In this document: piece after piece, positions 8,452-15,640 of the stretch
Numbering within the stretch: the first letter of the stretch is position 1
Layout: the number at the start of each line of letters is the position of its first letter
From: Lentisphaeria bacterium
Lineage (GTDB): Bacteria; Verrucomicrobiota; Lentisphaeria; Victivallales; UBA1829
Direction of reading: 5' to 3'
DNA length: 32,582 nucleotides
NCBI GenBank assembly: GCA_017646015.1
Contig: JAGCNI010000137.1
Location: 1-32,582 of the forward strand
Translations under genes and position numbers: made by a program
The notes under the pieces: generated by a model
What the model was told of the DNA's origin: nothing
Database searches by the model: none
What the model saw: the letters and a program-made list of their open reading frames with translations, nothing else

Positions 8452-8486
8452 TTCTGCAAAAAATGCAGAAAAATTTATTTTTTTTA
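8452..8486 (+). terminator. candidate terminator after the oppC-type gene
   Basis: A 6-bp stem (ttctgc at 8452-8457, gcagaa at 8465-8470) starts directly after the stop codon. It is followed by aaattta and a run of nine T residues. The stem is short, so strength is uncertain. Confidence 0.45.
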
Positions 8487-8507
8487 GAAAAACTTCTGTT
8501 TTTTGAC

Positions 8508-8536
8508 TTGAAAATCAGATTCCTGTTTGTTATAGT
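8508..8536 (+). promoter_or_regulatory. sigma70-type promoter (TTGAAA-17-TATAGT)
   Basis: TTGAAA at 8508-8513, 17-bp spacer, TATAGT at 8531-8536. It precedes the start codon at 8566 by about 23 bp from the expected start of transcription. Identical in both boxes and spacing to the promoter at 9449-9477. Confidence 0.7.
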
Positions 8537-8565
8537 ATTAACAGAATCTTAACAATGAGGGGTCG

Positions 8566-9006
8566 ATGCGTTATTTCAGAATTGAAAAGTGGATTTTAAA
8601 ACAGACGATCCGGCGTTTTTTTGCCGGCGGTTTGTTTCTGTTTTTCTTTTTCCTGTTTTCTGATCTTTCCGCGCAAAGCAGACCCAATGAACCGCCTTTG
8701 ACATTTGCGAAGGATCGTACTGTTCATCATGATATTTATTTCAATACAGAGCCGGAAGCTCTTTTTGCTGTGATCCATAATCCGGCGGGGAACGTTCTTT
8801 CCCGTTTGTTGAAACAGCGCAATCTGCTCCGTTCTCTGCTCCGTAAAAAAACGTATTCCGATGTTGCTCATTTGTCTGCGAATGCTGTTTTTCAGCCTGT
8901 CAGACTGCATGAGTTTCAACGGATTTTACTGTGTTGCACGCCAACGCAGATTTTACAATTCTCCTCCATATTACCTGTACGTGCCGGTCCTCTTGCTCTT
9001 TGCTGA
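8566..9006 (+). CDS. small secreted or membrane-anchored protein of unknown function
   Basis: 146 aa, not recognised. A basic start (MRYFRIEKWILKQTIRRFF) leads into a very hydrophobic Phe/Leu segment (about residues 21-34) and SAQS, which looks like a signal peptide cleaved near residue 38. The remainder (about 108 aa) holds a basic stretch (LSRLLKQRNLLRSLLRKK) and ends LPVRAGPLALC with a C-terminal Cys; two adjacent Cys lie near residue 123. A good promoter at 8508 and a gagggg ribosome-binding site about 5 bp ahead of the ATG support it as a real gene. It is followed by two membrane microproteins that it may be co-transcribed with. No function is assigned. Confidence 0.55.
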   Translation: MRYFRIEKWILKQTIRRFFAGGLFLFFFFLFSDLSAQSRPNEPPLTFAKDRTVHHDIYFNTEPEALFAVIHNPAGNVLSRLLKQRNLLRSLLRKKTYSDVAHLSANAVFQPVRLHEFQRILLCCTPTQILQFSSILPVRAGPLALC

Positions 9007-9020
9007 TGAAATCATTTTTT

Positions 9021-9054
9021 GAGGAATGAGTTTGTATGTATTTGACCATTCCTC
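9021..9054 (+). other. perfect 8-bp hairpin between the orphan gene and the microproteins
   Basis: gaggaatg (9021-9028) and cattcctc (9047-9054) form a perfect inverted repeat with an 18-base loop. No T run follows, so it is not a classic terminator. It could be an RNA-processing or stability element, or an operator. Confidence 0.35.
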
Positions 9055-9097
9055 TGTCATGTAGCATTGAAATTTTAGCAAGGAGTCGAAGAAACTC

Positions 9098-9226
9098 ATG
9101 TCGACTTTAATCGTTGCTGTGTTTGTAATTATTGGAATTTTCTCTGTTGGAGCCTTTGCTTTCTGCACATGGCTGGACAAAAAAGAAGAGAAAAAAGAAG
9201 CACTTGAGACCCGTAAAGGTAAATGA
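9098..9226 (+). CDS. single-helix membrane microprotein A
   Basis: A 42-aa ORF. After MSTL comes one hydrophobic helix of about 20 residues (IVAVFVIIGIFSVGAFAFC), then TWLDKKEEKKEALETRKGK, a highly charged tail. The aaggag at 9080-9085 serves as a ribosome-binding site with a longish 12-bp spacer. Microprotein B follows after 15 bp with the same layout, and a strong terminator closes the pair. By the positive-inside rule the charged tail probably faces the cytoplasm. The function is unknown; small subunits of larger membrane complexes often look like this, but that is inference. Confidence 0.65.
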   Translation: MSTLIVAVFVIIGIFSVGAFAFCTWLDKKEEKKEALETRKGK

Positions 9227-9241
9227 AAAAGGAGTATTACT

Positions 9242-9361
9242 ATGAGCGTTCAGACTATTATTATTGTTCTTGCAGTTATCACCGTGATCGGAACTGTCGG
9301 CGGTGCGGTTTATGCTGTCAGAAAAGAAATTGAAAAAGAAAAACAGCAGAACCAGAAATAA
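9242..9361 (+). CDS. single-helix membrane microprotein B
   Basis: A 39-aa ORF: MSVQT, a helix rich in Ile/Val (about residues 5-24, with a GTVGG turn), then AVRKEIEKEKQQNQK. The ribosome-binding site aaaaaggag has an ideal 7-bp spacing. The architecture (short N-terminus, one helix, Lys/Glu-rich tail) matches microprotein A just upstream, although direct sequence identity is low. They may be ancient paralogues or partners. The terminator at 9392 lies 30 bp after the stop. Function unknown. Confidence 0.7.
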   Translation: MSVQTIIIVLAVITVIGTVGGAVYAVRKEIEKEKQQNQK

Positions 9362-9391
9362 GAGCTGTTGATCGGATTCAACGAAGATCCT

Positions 9392-9428
9392 TCCGGAGCA
9401 GTCGTAAAAAACTGTTCCGGATTTTTTT
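9392..9428 (+). terminator. rho-independent terminator after the microprotein pair
   Basis: tccggagcagt (9392-9402) pairs with actgttccgga (9411-9421) with one G-U pair and an 8-base loop, followed by seven T residues at 9422-9428. Confidence 0.85.
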
Positions 9429-9448
9429 GTTTTTTCAAAAAAAGGAGC

Positions 9449-9477
9449 TTGAAAAAGCGATATGTTTGTGTTATAGT
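9449..9477 (+). promoter_or_regulatory. sigma70-type promoter (TTGAAA-17-TATAGT)
   Basis: TTGAAA at 9449-9454, a 17-bp spacer and TATAGT at 9472-9477. The first start codon downstream is the Ile-rich leader at 9516; the synthetase starts at 9741, so the transcript has a leader of roughly 255 nt. Confidence 0.7.
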
Positions 9478-9515
9478 AAATAAAAGTTAATACAAAATAC
9501 GACTGGAAACGGCAA

Positions 9516-9626
9516 ATGAAACAAGGCAAAAACATAGCAATTATTGAGTCTGCAATTATGATTGCGGACAGCTTTGCTTTTGCCCGGATCAGCGGCATTT
9601 GCCGAATTAGCAGCATTATTATTTAA
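9516..9626 (+). CDS. putative Ile-rich leader peptide
   Basis: A 36-codon ORF in the long leader of the acyl-CoA synthetase mRNA. Eleven of 36 residues are Ile, including IAII near the start and a terminal SSIII before the TAA at 9624-9626. The stop codon directly abuts the left arm of a hairpin (9627-9665). This layout (promoter, short ORF loaded with one amino acid, hairpin, structural gene) matches known amino-acid attenuators such as those of ilv and leu operons. The weak point is the ribosome-binding site: only ggaaac is seen upstream. No poly-U terminator follows the hairpin, so if it regulates, it may act on translation or use a non-standard terminator. Confidence 0.4.
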   Translation: MKQGKNIAIIESAIMIADSFAFARISGICRISSIII

Positions 9627-9690
9627 GATCACACGCAACCAATTTTACACGGATTGCGGGTGGTCTTAAAAGAGTGTCATCGGAGACACT
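9627..9690 (+). promoter_or_regulatory. two leader hairpins downstream of the Ile-rich ORF
   Basis: Hairpin 1 pairs 9627-9638 with 9654-9665 (12 bp, one G-U and one A-G mismatch, 15-base loop). It begins at the base after the leader stop codon and resembles GC-rich stems of biosynthetic leaders. Hairpin 2 pairs agtgtc (9673-9678) with gacact (9685-9690). About 50 bases then remain before the synthetase ATG at 9741. Neither stem has a U tract after it. Confidence 0.45.
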
Positions 9691-9740
9691 TTGAAGATTC
9701 TCCCCGCCTGTTCGTGTGAAAATAAACGAAAAGGCAAAAT

Positions 9741-12020
9741 ATGGAAAATCTCAAACAAATCGGAACACGGGTTCAGGGAATCCGTACAGAAGCGAACTAT
9801 TCAGTTGAACAGATGGCATCTGCCCTTGGTATTACTGCTTCTGAATACATTTCCTACGAAAATGGCAGTGCAGAAGCTCCCTTTTCATTCTTTTACAAAT
9901 TCGCCGAGTTTTTTAATATTGAGATTTCCTCTATCCTCAGCGGTGAAACCTCCAATCTCAACAGCTATACTGTCACCCGCAACGGAGAAGGTTTTTCCCT
10001 TGCCCGCAGACCTGGATTTTCTTATCTGCATCAGGCGATCCACATGAAAAACCGTGTTGGAGAACCATTTGTGATCAGGGCTCCCTACGAGGGGGAAAAT
10101 CCGGTTTTGAACTATTCTACTCATTCAGGACAGGAGTTCATCCTGATTCTGGAAGGTTCTCTTCTGATCGTTCTGAAAGATAAGGAAGAAGTGTTGAATA
10201 CCGGAGATACGATTTACTTTGACGGTCGTTCCTCCCATGCATTGACAGCCCTTGGCGGGAAAAGTTGTAAGTTTCTTTCGATCGTGATGCATACCAATAT
10301 GGAAGATGCGGAACCGGAAACATTTGCGGTCAAACGTTCCCGCAGTGAAAGTGTATCGCAGGAAAACGGGACTTTGCTTTATCAGAAATATATGAAAGAA
10401 ACCTTTGATGAAGCGGGGAATCTTTGCAAGGTCGATTTCAATGTGCCGGATAACTTCAATTTCGCTTTTGATGTTTTGGACTGTCTTGCTGAAAAGAATC
10501 CTGATAAACTTGCCATGCGTTGGGTTTCCAACAAGAAAGAATGCAGGGATTTGACTTTCGGAGATATTTCTGAAAATTCCTCCCGCACTGCAAATTTATT
10601 CTATTCTCTCGGGATCCGCAAAGGGGATCGGGTCATGCTGATCGTTCGCCGCCATTATCAGTTCTGGTATCTCTTGAATGGTCTGCATAAACTCGGTGCT
10701 GTGGTCATTCCTGCACCGGTTCAACTCCTCGGTCATGACATTGAATACCGTATCAACAAAGCTCATGTCAAATGTGTCGTTTGTACTGCCGGAGACGGTG
10801 TTTGCGACGCAGTTGATTCCGTCGCAGATAAAACCCCCTCTCTCCAATGGAAATTTGTTGTGAATGGTGAACGTGACGGCTGGATGAATTATGATGCGAT
10901 GTACGGCAATTTTCCAGCGGAATTTGCCCGGCCGGAAAACTTGAAATCGACCGATCCACTGTTGATCTTCTTCAGCTCCGGAACGACCGGTTATCCCAAG
11001 ATGGTGGAACATGATCATACGTATCCCATCGGTCACATCATGACTGCACGTCATTGGCACAAAGTCGATCCGGACGGGATCCATTTCACGGTTGCCGATA
11101 CCGGTTGGGGCAAGGCTCTCTGGGGAAAAATCTACGGACAGTGGCTTTGTGAAGCGGCGGTATTCACCTATGACTTTGACCGTTTCCATGCGGCGGATCT
11201 GCTGCCGATGTTCAAACAGTATGGGATCACTACTTTCTGTGCTCCGCCGACGATCTTCCGGTTCCTTGTAAAAGAGGATCTGACGCAGTATGATTTCTCC
11301 ACCTTGCAGCATGTGACAACTGCCGGGGAAGCCATGCCGCCGGAAGTGAGCGAATCCTTTGCCCGTGTTTCCGGTCTTTTGCCCTATGAAGGATTCGGAC
11401 AGACGGAAACAGCTCTTTCCATCGCAACGTTGGCAAATGTTGTTCCCAAACCCGGCAGTATGGGAAAAGCCAATCCGCAATATACGGTCGTGCTGCTTGA
11501 TCCTGATGGAAAACCGGTTGCTGTGGGCGATACCGGAGAAATCTGCATAAAGGCTGAACAGCATGATCATCCCATGGGACTTTTCGATCAGTATGTGGAT
11601 AATGAAGCCGACACCCGTAAAGTCTGGCATGACGGTTATTATCATACCGGCGATCAGGCTTGGGTGGATGAAGACGGTTATTTCTGGTATGTCGGCAGAG
11701 CTGATGATATCATCAAGACTTCCGGCTACCGGGTCGGCCCTTTTGAAGTTGAAAGCGTTATCATGGAATTGCCCTATGTTCTGGAATGTGCCGTGACCGG
11801 TGTTCCGGATGCAGTCCGGGGCAAAGTCATCAAAGCAAGTATCGTACTGCTCAAAGATAAAGTCGGCACTGAAGAACTGAAAAAAGAAATTCAGGAGTAT
11901 GTGAAAACACATACTGCCCCGTACAAATATCCCCGGATTGTGGAATTCATGAGTGAACTGCCCAAGACTGTTAACGGCAAGATCCGCCGGGTTGCTCTGC
12001 GGGATAAGGACAACGCCTGA
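9741..12020 (+). CDS. XRE-type HTH + cupin + AMP-forming acyl-CoA synthetase fusion protein
   Basis: A 759-aa three-part protein. Residues ~6-61 are an XRE-type helix-turn-helix (YSVEQMASALGITASEYISYENGSAEAP). Residues ~125-190 are a cupin (HSGQEFILILEGSL, GDTIYFDGRSSHAL), usually a small-ligand sensor. From ~215 to the end it is an adenylate-forming enzyme of the acetyl/medium-chain acyl-CoA synthetase class: phosphate loop SSGTTGYPK (around residue 412), GFGQTET, YHTGDQAW, GRADDIIKTSGYRVGPFEVE, and KTVNGKIRR with the catalytic Lys. It would activate a carboxylic acid with ATP and CoA. XRE-cupin regulators are often neighbours of such enzymes; here they are one chain with no stop between them, suggesting a self-regulating enzyme. 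Ribosome-binding site aagg is fair. The acid substrate is unknown. Confidence 0.9.
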   Translation: MENLKQIGTRVQGIRTEANYSVEQMASALGITASEYISYENGSAEAPFSFFYKFAEFFNIEISSILSGETSNLNSYTVTRNGEGFSLARRPGFSYLHQAIHMKNRVGEPFVIRAPYEGENPVLNYSTHSGQEFILILEGSLLIVLKDKEEVLNTGDTIYFDGRSSHALTALGGKSCKFLSIVMHTNMEDAEPETFAVKRSRSESVSQENGTLLYQKYMKETFDEAGNLCKVDFNVPDNFNFAFDVLDCLAEKNPDKLAMRWVSNKKECRDLTFGDISENSSRTANLFYSLGIRKGDRVMLIVRRHYQFWYLLNGLHKLGAVVIPAPVQLLGHDIEYRINKAHVKCVVCTAGDGVCDAVDSVADKTPSLQWKFVVNGERDGWMNYDAMYGNFPAEFARPENLKSTDPLLIFFSSGTTGYPKMVEHDHTYPIGHIMTARHWHKVDPDGIHFTVADTGWGKALWGKIYGQWLCEAAVFTYDFDRFHAADLLPMFKQYGITTFCAPPTIFRFLVKEDLTQYDFSTLQHVTTAGEAMPPEVSESFARVSGLLPYEGFGQTETALSIATLANVVPKPGSMGKANPQYTVVLLDPDGKPVAVGDTGEICIKAEQHDHPMGLFDQYVDNEADTRKVWHDGYYHTGDQAWVDEDGYFWYVGRADDIIKTSGYRVGPFEVESVIMELPYVLECAVTGVPDAVRGKVIKASIVLLKDKVGTEELKKEIQEYVKTHTAPYKYPRIVEFMSELPKTVNGKIRRVALRDKDNA

Positions 12021-12072
12021 ATGGATGCAACTCTCTGTTGAAATGGTCAAAATGAATACGATGATGTCTGAA

Positions 12073-12927
12073 TCAGCCGAAATCTCCGCCGAGTACTGAA
12101 AAATAGTGAGCGGCGGGGAGAGGTCCCGGTTGTCCGTATTCCATACAGACCAATTTTGAAGAGGAGGGTTGGATCCCGTTTGCCAGAGCGATCCGGATCA
12201 TTTCTGTATGTGTATCCGGTATGATCAGATGAGTTTTCGGTGCGGGATCACCTGCTGCCGCAACGGCATTGAAGAGACGGATCGCATCCTGTTCCGAAGC
12301 TGCGGTCAGTGCTGCTGCCGCGCGTGAAACCGGACCGTCTCTGCCGATCGTGAACCCTGTGATTCTGCCGTTCCGATCACTGCATTTGAAGCTGAATTGA
12401 GGGGCTTGTGTATAAAAATAACGGAGGATTTTTTCTCTTTTGACTCCGAATGAACGGGCATCCAGCGCAATGATCCCGGCAAGATCCTCTTCTGCCAGGG
12501 GCTGAATCCCTTCCGGCATTCGGGGATGATGATCCGCCTTGATATATTTTGTCATTTCAATGTAGGTCTTGAATCCGAGTTTTGCATATACATGACTTCC
12601 GGCGGGCGTTGCATAGAGTCTGAATGTCCGGAATCCGGCGAGTGTCTGCATCAATTTTTTGAGCATGGCGGTTGCGATTTTTCTGCCGCGCCAAGCCTCC
12701 CGGACAACGACCATATTGATGAATGCGGTATGATTTTCTCCATAGAGTTTTGCCGCTGCCGAACCGATGATCTCACCATCTGTCTCGGCATAAAAACAGA
12801 TCGCATCCTGTGCGTTGGTCAGTTCCCGGCAATCATGGAGAGTCTGATTCCATCCGCAGGAGGCTGCCAGAGCAAGTAATGGTTCCGGTCTGTCCGCCCG
12901 GATGATCCTGACACTTTCCGGAATCAT
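12073..12927 (-). CDS. GNAT-family N-acetyltransferase
   Basis: 284 aa from the ATG at 12927, which overlaps the stop of the upstream gene as ATGA, the usual sign of coupled translation; a start 14 codons earlier is open but less likely. The N-terminal half (to about residue 125) is a standard GNAT domain with the acetyl-CoA loop REAWRGRKIATAMLKKL (about 76-92) followed by LYATPAGSHVYAKLGF. The second half (about 135-284; IQPLAEEDLAGIIALDARSFGVKREKILRYF) looks like a degenerate second GNAT-like domain. Such enzymes acetylate amines using acetyl-CoA; the substrate is unknown. Third gene of the MurC-IspD operon. Confidence 0.8.
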   Translation of the reverse strand: MIPESVRIIRADRPEPLLALAASCGWNQTLHDCRELTNAQDAICFYAETDGEIIGSAAAKLYGENHTAFINMVVVREAWRGRKIATAMLKKLMQTLAGFRTFRLYATPAGSHVYAKLGFKTYIEMTKYIKADHHPRMPEGIQPLAEEDLAGIIALDARSFGVKREKILRYFYTQAPQFSFKCSDRNGRITGFTIGRDGPVSRAAAALTAASEQDAIRLFNAVAAAGDPAPKTHLIIPDTHTEMIRIALANGIQPSSSKLVCMEYGQPGPLPAAHYFSVLGGDFG

Positions 12928-13610
12928 GGCTGCATCTCTTTGAATGAACCATGTTGGATGTAATGACATACATGTTCGGCTGTTTCTTTATGGAACAGGA
13001 TCATGGTATGGCTTGCCTTGAGACTCAGGTGGAATCTTTCATTTTTCAGATGCGTATATTTTTTCAAAACGGTGGTGTCATAATCACCTGCAATCACGGC
13101 GACATCCATATTTTCCGGCGGTTCCGGAAATGTATTGGCGAAAGAATCCGGATCGGAGGAAAGATCTTTGATCGGAGCAACGATTTTTTCAGCAAAAGGA
13201 ACGATCCGGACCGCCGCTTTTGCAATGTCTGAACCTTTATTGGGCGGTGCGATCATGATACATTTGCCGATCTGCGAGCGTTGTTCTTCGCTGAGTTTGC
13301 GGAGAGCCGCGCGGACAACGAGTCCGCCCATGCTGTGTGTCACAAAATGGATCTTATTCGGGAGCGTCTGAAAATATCCCGGTTCAAACACCTCTTTTTT
13401 CAGAAATTCAGCGAAATCATCGCCATGTCCTGCTGTATTTTTTTTGCGGGTATGGTAATCATACGAAATCACTTCATATCCATCTTTTTGCAGATGTGCG
13501 GCGATCCGGTTCATCATGAAAGAGCCGCAGAAGAGACCATGCAGCAGAACGACCCGTTCCCCATTGGCTTTTTCGGGTGTGTAGTAACGGTGATAGAATG
13601 GCAGGAGCAT
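12924..13610 (-). CDS. alpha/beta hydrolase (lipase/esterase-like)
   Basis: 228 aa with no signal peptide, so cytoplasmic. VVLLHGLFCGS (about residues 20-30) forms the oxyanion region, THSMGGL (S93) the nucleophile elbow in the H-S-M-G-G form typical of lipase and PGAP1-like folds, then IMIAPPNKGSDIAK. A late Asp (AGDYDTTV) and His (LKASHTMI) can complete the triad. Its ribosome-binding site (aagga) lies inside the end of the murC-ispD reading frame 6 bp upstream, and its stop overlaps the GNAT start. Membership in this operon hints at lipid, acyl or cell-wall turnover, but the substrate is unknown. Confidence 0.85.
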   Translation of the reverse strand: MLLPFYHRYYTPEKANGERVVLLHGLFCGSFMMNRIAAHLQKDGYEVISYDYHTRKKNTAGHGDDFAEFLKKEVFEPGYFQTLPNKIHFVTHSMGGLVVRAALRKLSEEQRSQIGKCIMIAPPNKGSDIAKAAVRIVPFAEKIVAPIKDLSSDPDSFANTFPEPPENMDVAVIAGDYDTTVLKKYTHLKNERFHLSLKASHTMILFHKETAEHVCHYIQHGSFKEMQP

Positions 13611-13616
13611 AAGATT

Positions 13617-15575
13617 TCATTCCTTTCCGGGCAGACTGGAGAAAAATTGACGTGCGGAAATCATATCTTCCTGAAATGTAATTTTTCTGTTCCAGTCCGG
13701 ACCTTTTACAAGATAGACTTTTGTATGTGTGAATGCTTCGATCAGTGCCGCATCATCCGTGAAAAGCTGTCCGGATCGATCGGCAGCAGCGTATGCCTCT
13801 TCCAGAAGTTCCCGTTTGAATACCTGCGGTGTCTGGACCGCCCAGAGATTTTCACGGGAAACCGTTTCAGCGATCATCCCATTGGAATCCGCCCGTTTGA
13901 CTGTATCTGTCAGCGGATGACCGATGATTGCCGCACCATATCGTTCACATGCACAGACACAATCACTGAGCTGTTGCGGAGTAATGAACGGGCGTGCTGC
14001 ATCATGTACTGCCACGATTTTGATTTCCGGCGGCATTGCCCGCAGCGCATTCCGGACAGACTCCGTGCGGGTTTTTCCTCCGGGGACAAGTGTCACATGG
14101 ATTTCCGGCGGAAGATATTGGCGGAGAGTGTTTTCAAATTCATTTCTGAGAGATTCCGGAACCGGCATGAAAATCTTTTTTTCTCCAGTGAGTCCGGGGG
14201 CGATCCCGAGCAGAGTGCGGATCACAACGGGGAGACCGTTCAAATCTTCAAAAAGTTTGTTTTTTTCTCCATACCGGGCGGAGGAGCCTCCGGCAGGGAT
14301 GATGACACCCACATCCGGATACGATGCGGTCATTGTTTTCAGCGGTTCAAGGATTTTTTGTATATCCCCGGCTCCGATCACGGCGGCGACATCGCCGTAT
14401 TGCAGATTTTGCCGGACAGAAAGTGCCATCTCCTCCCATGTCCCGCTGATATATTGAGCATGAGAACCGATCTCTCTGACAAGATCCTGAGCGGTGACAT
14501 CGGCAGAGCCTGTCCATGCCGCAAAGACCGGAGTGACAAAAATCTTATCCGCTTTGGCAAGCTCTTCTGCGAATTGATGAAAATATTGTTTCAGGCGTGC
14601 ATAGCGGTGGGGTTGAAAAATGACCGCAAGTTTTCTGCCGGGGAACAGTTCACGGAAAGAGCGCAGCGATGCCGCAACTTCTGTTGGATGATGGGCGTAA
14701 TCTTCATACAGATCGAATGAACAATGTTGAGCATGTTTCTGCATCCGTCTTGCCACACCGGGGAAAGTCGCAGCGGCATTTTCGGCATCTTCTTCTGAAA
14801 GCAACCCGGTGGCGGTCACAGCTTCTACGGCGATTTTCAGATCGATCCGGGAGAAATATCCGAAATGTTTGAATTTTTCGTTGTGTTTATATTCATCCGG
14901 ATCATGGATCTTGCGATAATCGGGATGTCCTTCCAGTAACGGGATGGGCGGAGCGATCAATTTTTTTCCCTGTTGTGCAAAGGTCTGAAAATTCCGGTAA
15001 AGTTGATCCGGCTCTGCAAAATTCCACGAATGATCATCTTCCACATTGGTTACAACTGCGATCTCTGAATGGAGCGCAGTATGAGTCCCGTCACTTTCAT
15101 CGGCTTCGCAGACAAATATTTTTCCATTTCCGGCAGCTCCACTTTCATTCCATTCCCGGACTGTTCCTCCGATGAGAAATCCCGGTTCCAGTCCGTTTTT
15201 TTGCAGGATATAAGCGATCATTGCGCTGACACTGGTTTTTCCGTGAGTTCCGGAAACCGAGATCACGAATGGATACAATTCTGCCAGCAATCCGAGAGCT
15301 TCTCCACGCCGTATGCAGGGTACATTCCGTTCTGCCGCCCGGAGCATTTCCGGATTGTCCGGTGTCACAGCCGAGCTGTAAACGACCAATAATTGCGCTG
15401 TATCCGGAACATTCTCCCGGCAATGTCCGTTCAAAGTCAGATCTGAACCGCTGGTTTGGAATCCGAGCTGATCAAAAATCTTTCGTAACGGACGGCTTCC
15501 TGCGCCTTCGCAGCCGATGAAATGGATACAGGCGGATGGATTATTTCTGTATGACTCGAGATTTATTTTATTCAT
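13617..15575 (-). CDS. murC-ispD: MurC-like UDP-N-acetylmuramate--L-alanine ligase fused to IspD cytidylyltransferase
   Basis: One 652-aa chain joins two enzymes. Residues 1 to ~415 are a Mur ligase of MurC type: HFIGCEGAG, SGSDL, ATP loop SGTHGKTS, EADESDGTH, TNVEDDH, DYAHHPTEVAASL, FQPHRYARLK and GAGDI. This would add L-Ala to UDP-MurNAc. Residues ~420-652 are IspD of the MEP isoprenoid pathway: IIPAGGSSARYG with NK, GGKTRTESVRNAL, VHDAARPF, TPQVFKRELL, TDDAALIEA and NRKITFQEDM. All key blocks of both are kept, so both could be active. The first Mur glycine loop departs from the usual GIGGxGMSG form. ATG 15575 is preferred to TTG 15596; neither has a strong ribosome-binding site. No other dcw-cluster or MEP genes are near. 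First gene of a three-gene operon. Confidence 0.9.
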   Translation of the reverse strand: MNKINLESYRNNPSACIHFIGCEGAGSRPLRKIFDQLGFQTSGSDLTLNGHCRENVPDTAQLLVVYSSAVTPDNPEMLRAAERNVPCIRRGEALGLLAELYPFVISVSGTHGKTSVSAMIAYILQKNGLEPGFLIGGTVREWNESGAAGNGKIFVCEADESDGTHTALHSEIAVVTNVEDDHSWNFAEPDQLYRNFQTFAQQGKKLIAPPIPLLEGHPDYRKIHDPDEYKHNEKFKHFGYFSRIDLKIAVEAVTATGLLSEEDAENAAATFPGVARRMQKHAQHCSFDLYEDYAHHPTEVAASLRSFRELFPGRKLAVIFQPHRYARLKQYFHQFAEELAKADKIFVTPVFAAWTGSADVTAQDLVREIGSHAQYISGTWEEMALSVRQNLQYGDVAAVIGAGDIQKILEPLKTMTASYPDVGVIIPAGGSSARYGEKNKLFEDLNGLPVVIRTLLGIAPGLTGEKKIFMPVPESLRNEFENTLRQYLPPEIHVTLVPGGKTRTESVRNALRAMPPEIKIVAVHDAARPFITPQQLSDCVCACERYGAAIIGHPLTDTVKRADSNGMIAETVSRENLWAVQTPQVFKRELLEEAYAAADRSGQLFTDDAALIEAFTHTKVYLVKGPDWNRKITFQEDMISARQFFSSLPGKE

Positions 15576-15594
15576 TGATTTCTGTTGAACTTTC

Positions 15595-15640
15595 AATAAT
15601 GGTTTCTGTTTCTTTTTATGATGGTCAATGTACCATTATT
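15595..15640 (-). promoter_or_regulatory. inverted repeat upstream of murC-ispD
   Basis: aataatggt (15595-15603) and accattatt (15632-15640) are perfect 9-bp arms 28 bp apart, ending about 20 bp before the murC-ispD start. It could be a leader hairpin or a paired operator. No clear -35/-10 pair is seen for this operon. Confidence 0.3.

Noticed and set aside
10596..12050. 484-codon open frame on the minus strand
   Set aside because: Antisense to the acyl-CoA synthetase, with no ribosome-binding site and a composition typical of a codon-bias shadow.
13281..14720. 479-codon open frame on the plus strand
   Set aside because: Antisense to the MurC-IspD fusion; no start signals and no family likeness.
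13617..15575. Reading the ligase half as Mpl (murein tripeptide recycling ligase) rather than MurC
   Set aside because: EADESDG, AHHPTEVAASL and PHRYAR follow the MurC forms; the Mpl hallmarks EADEYD and GTFMGG are absent.
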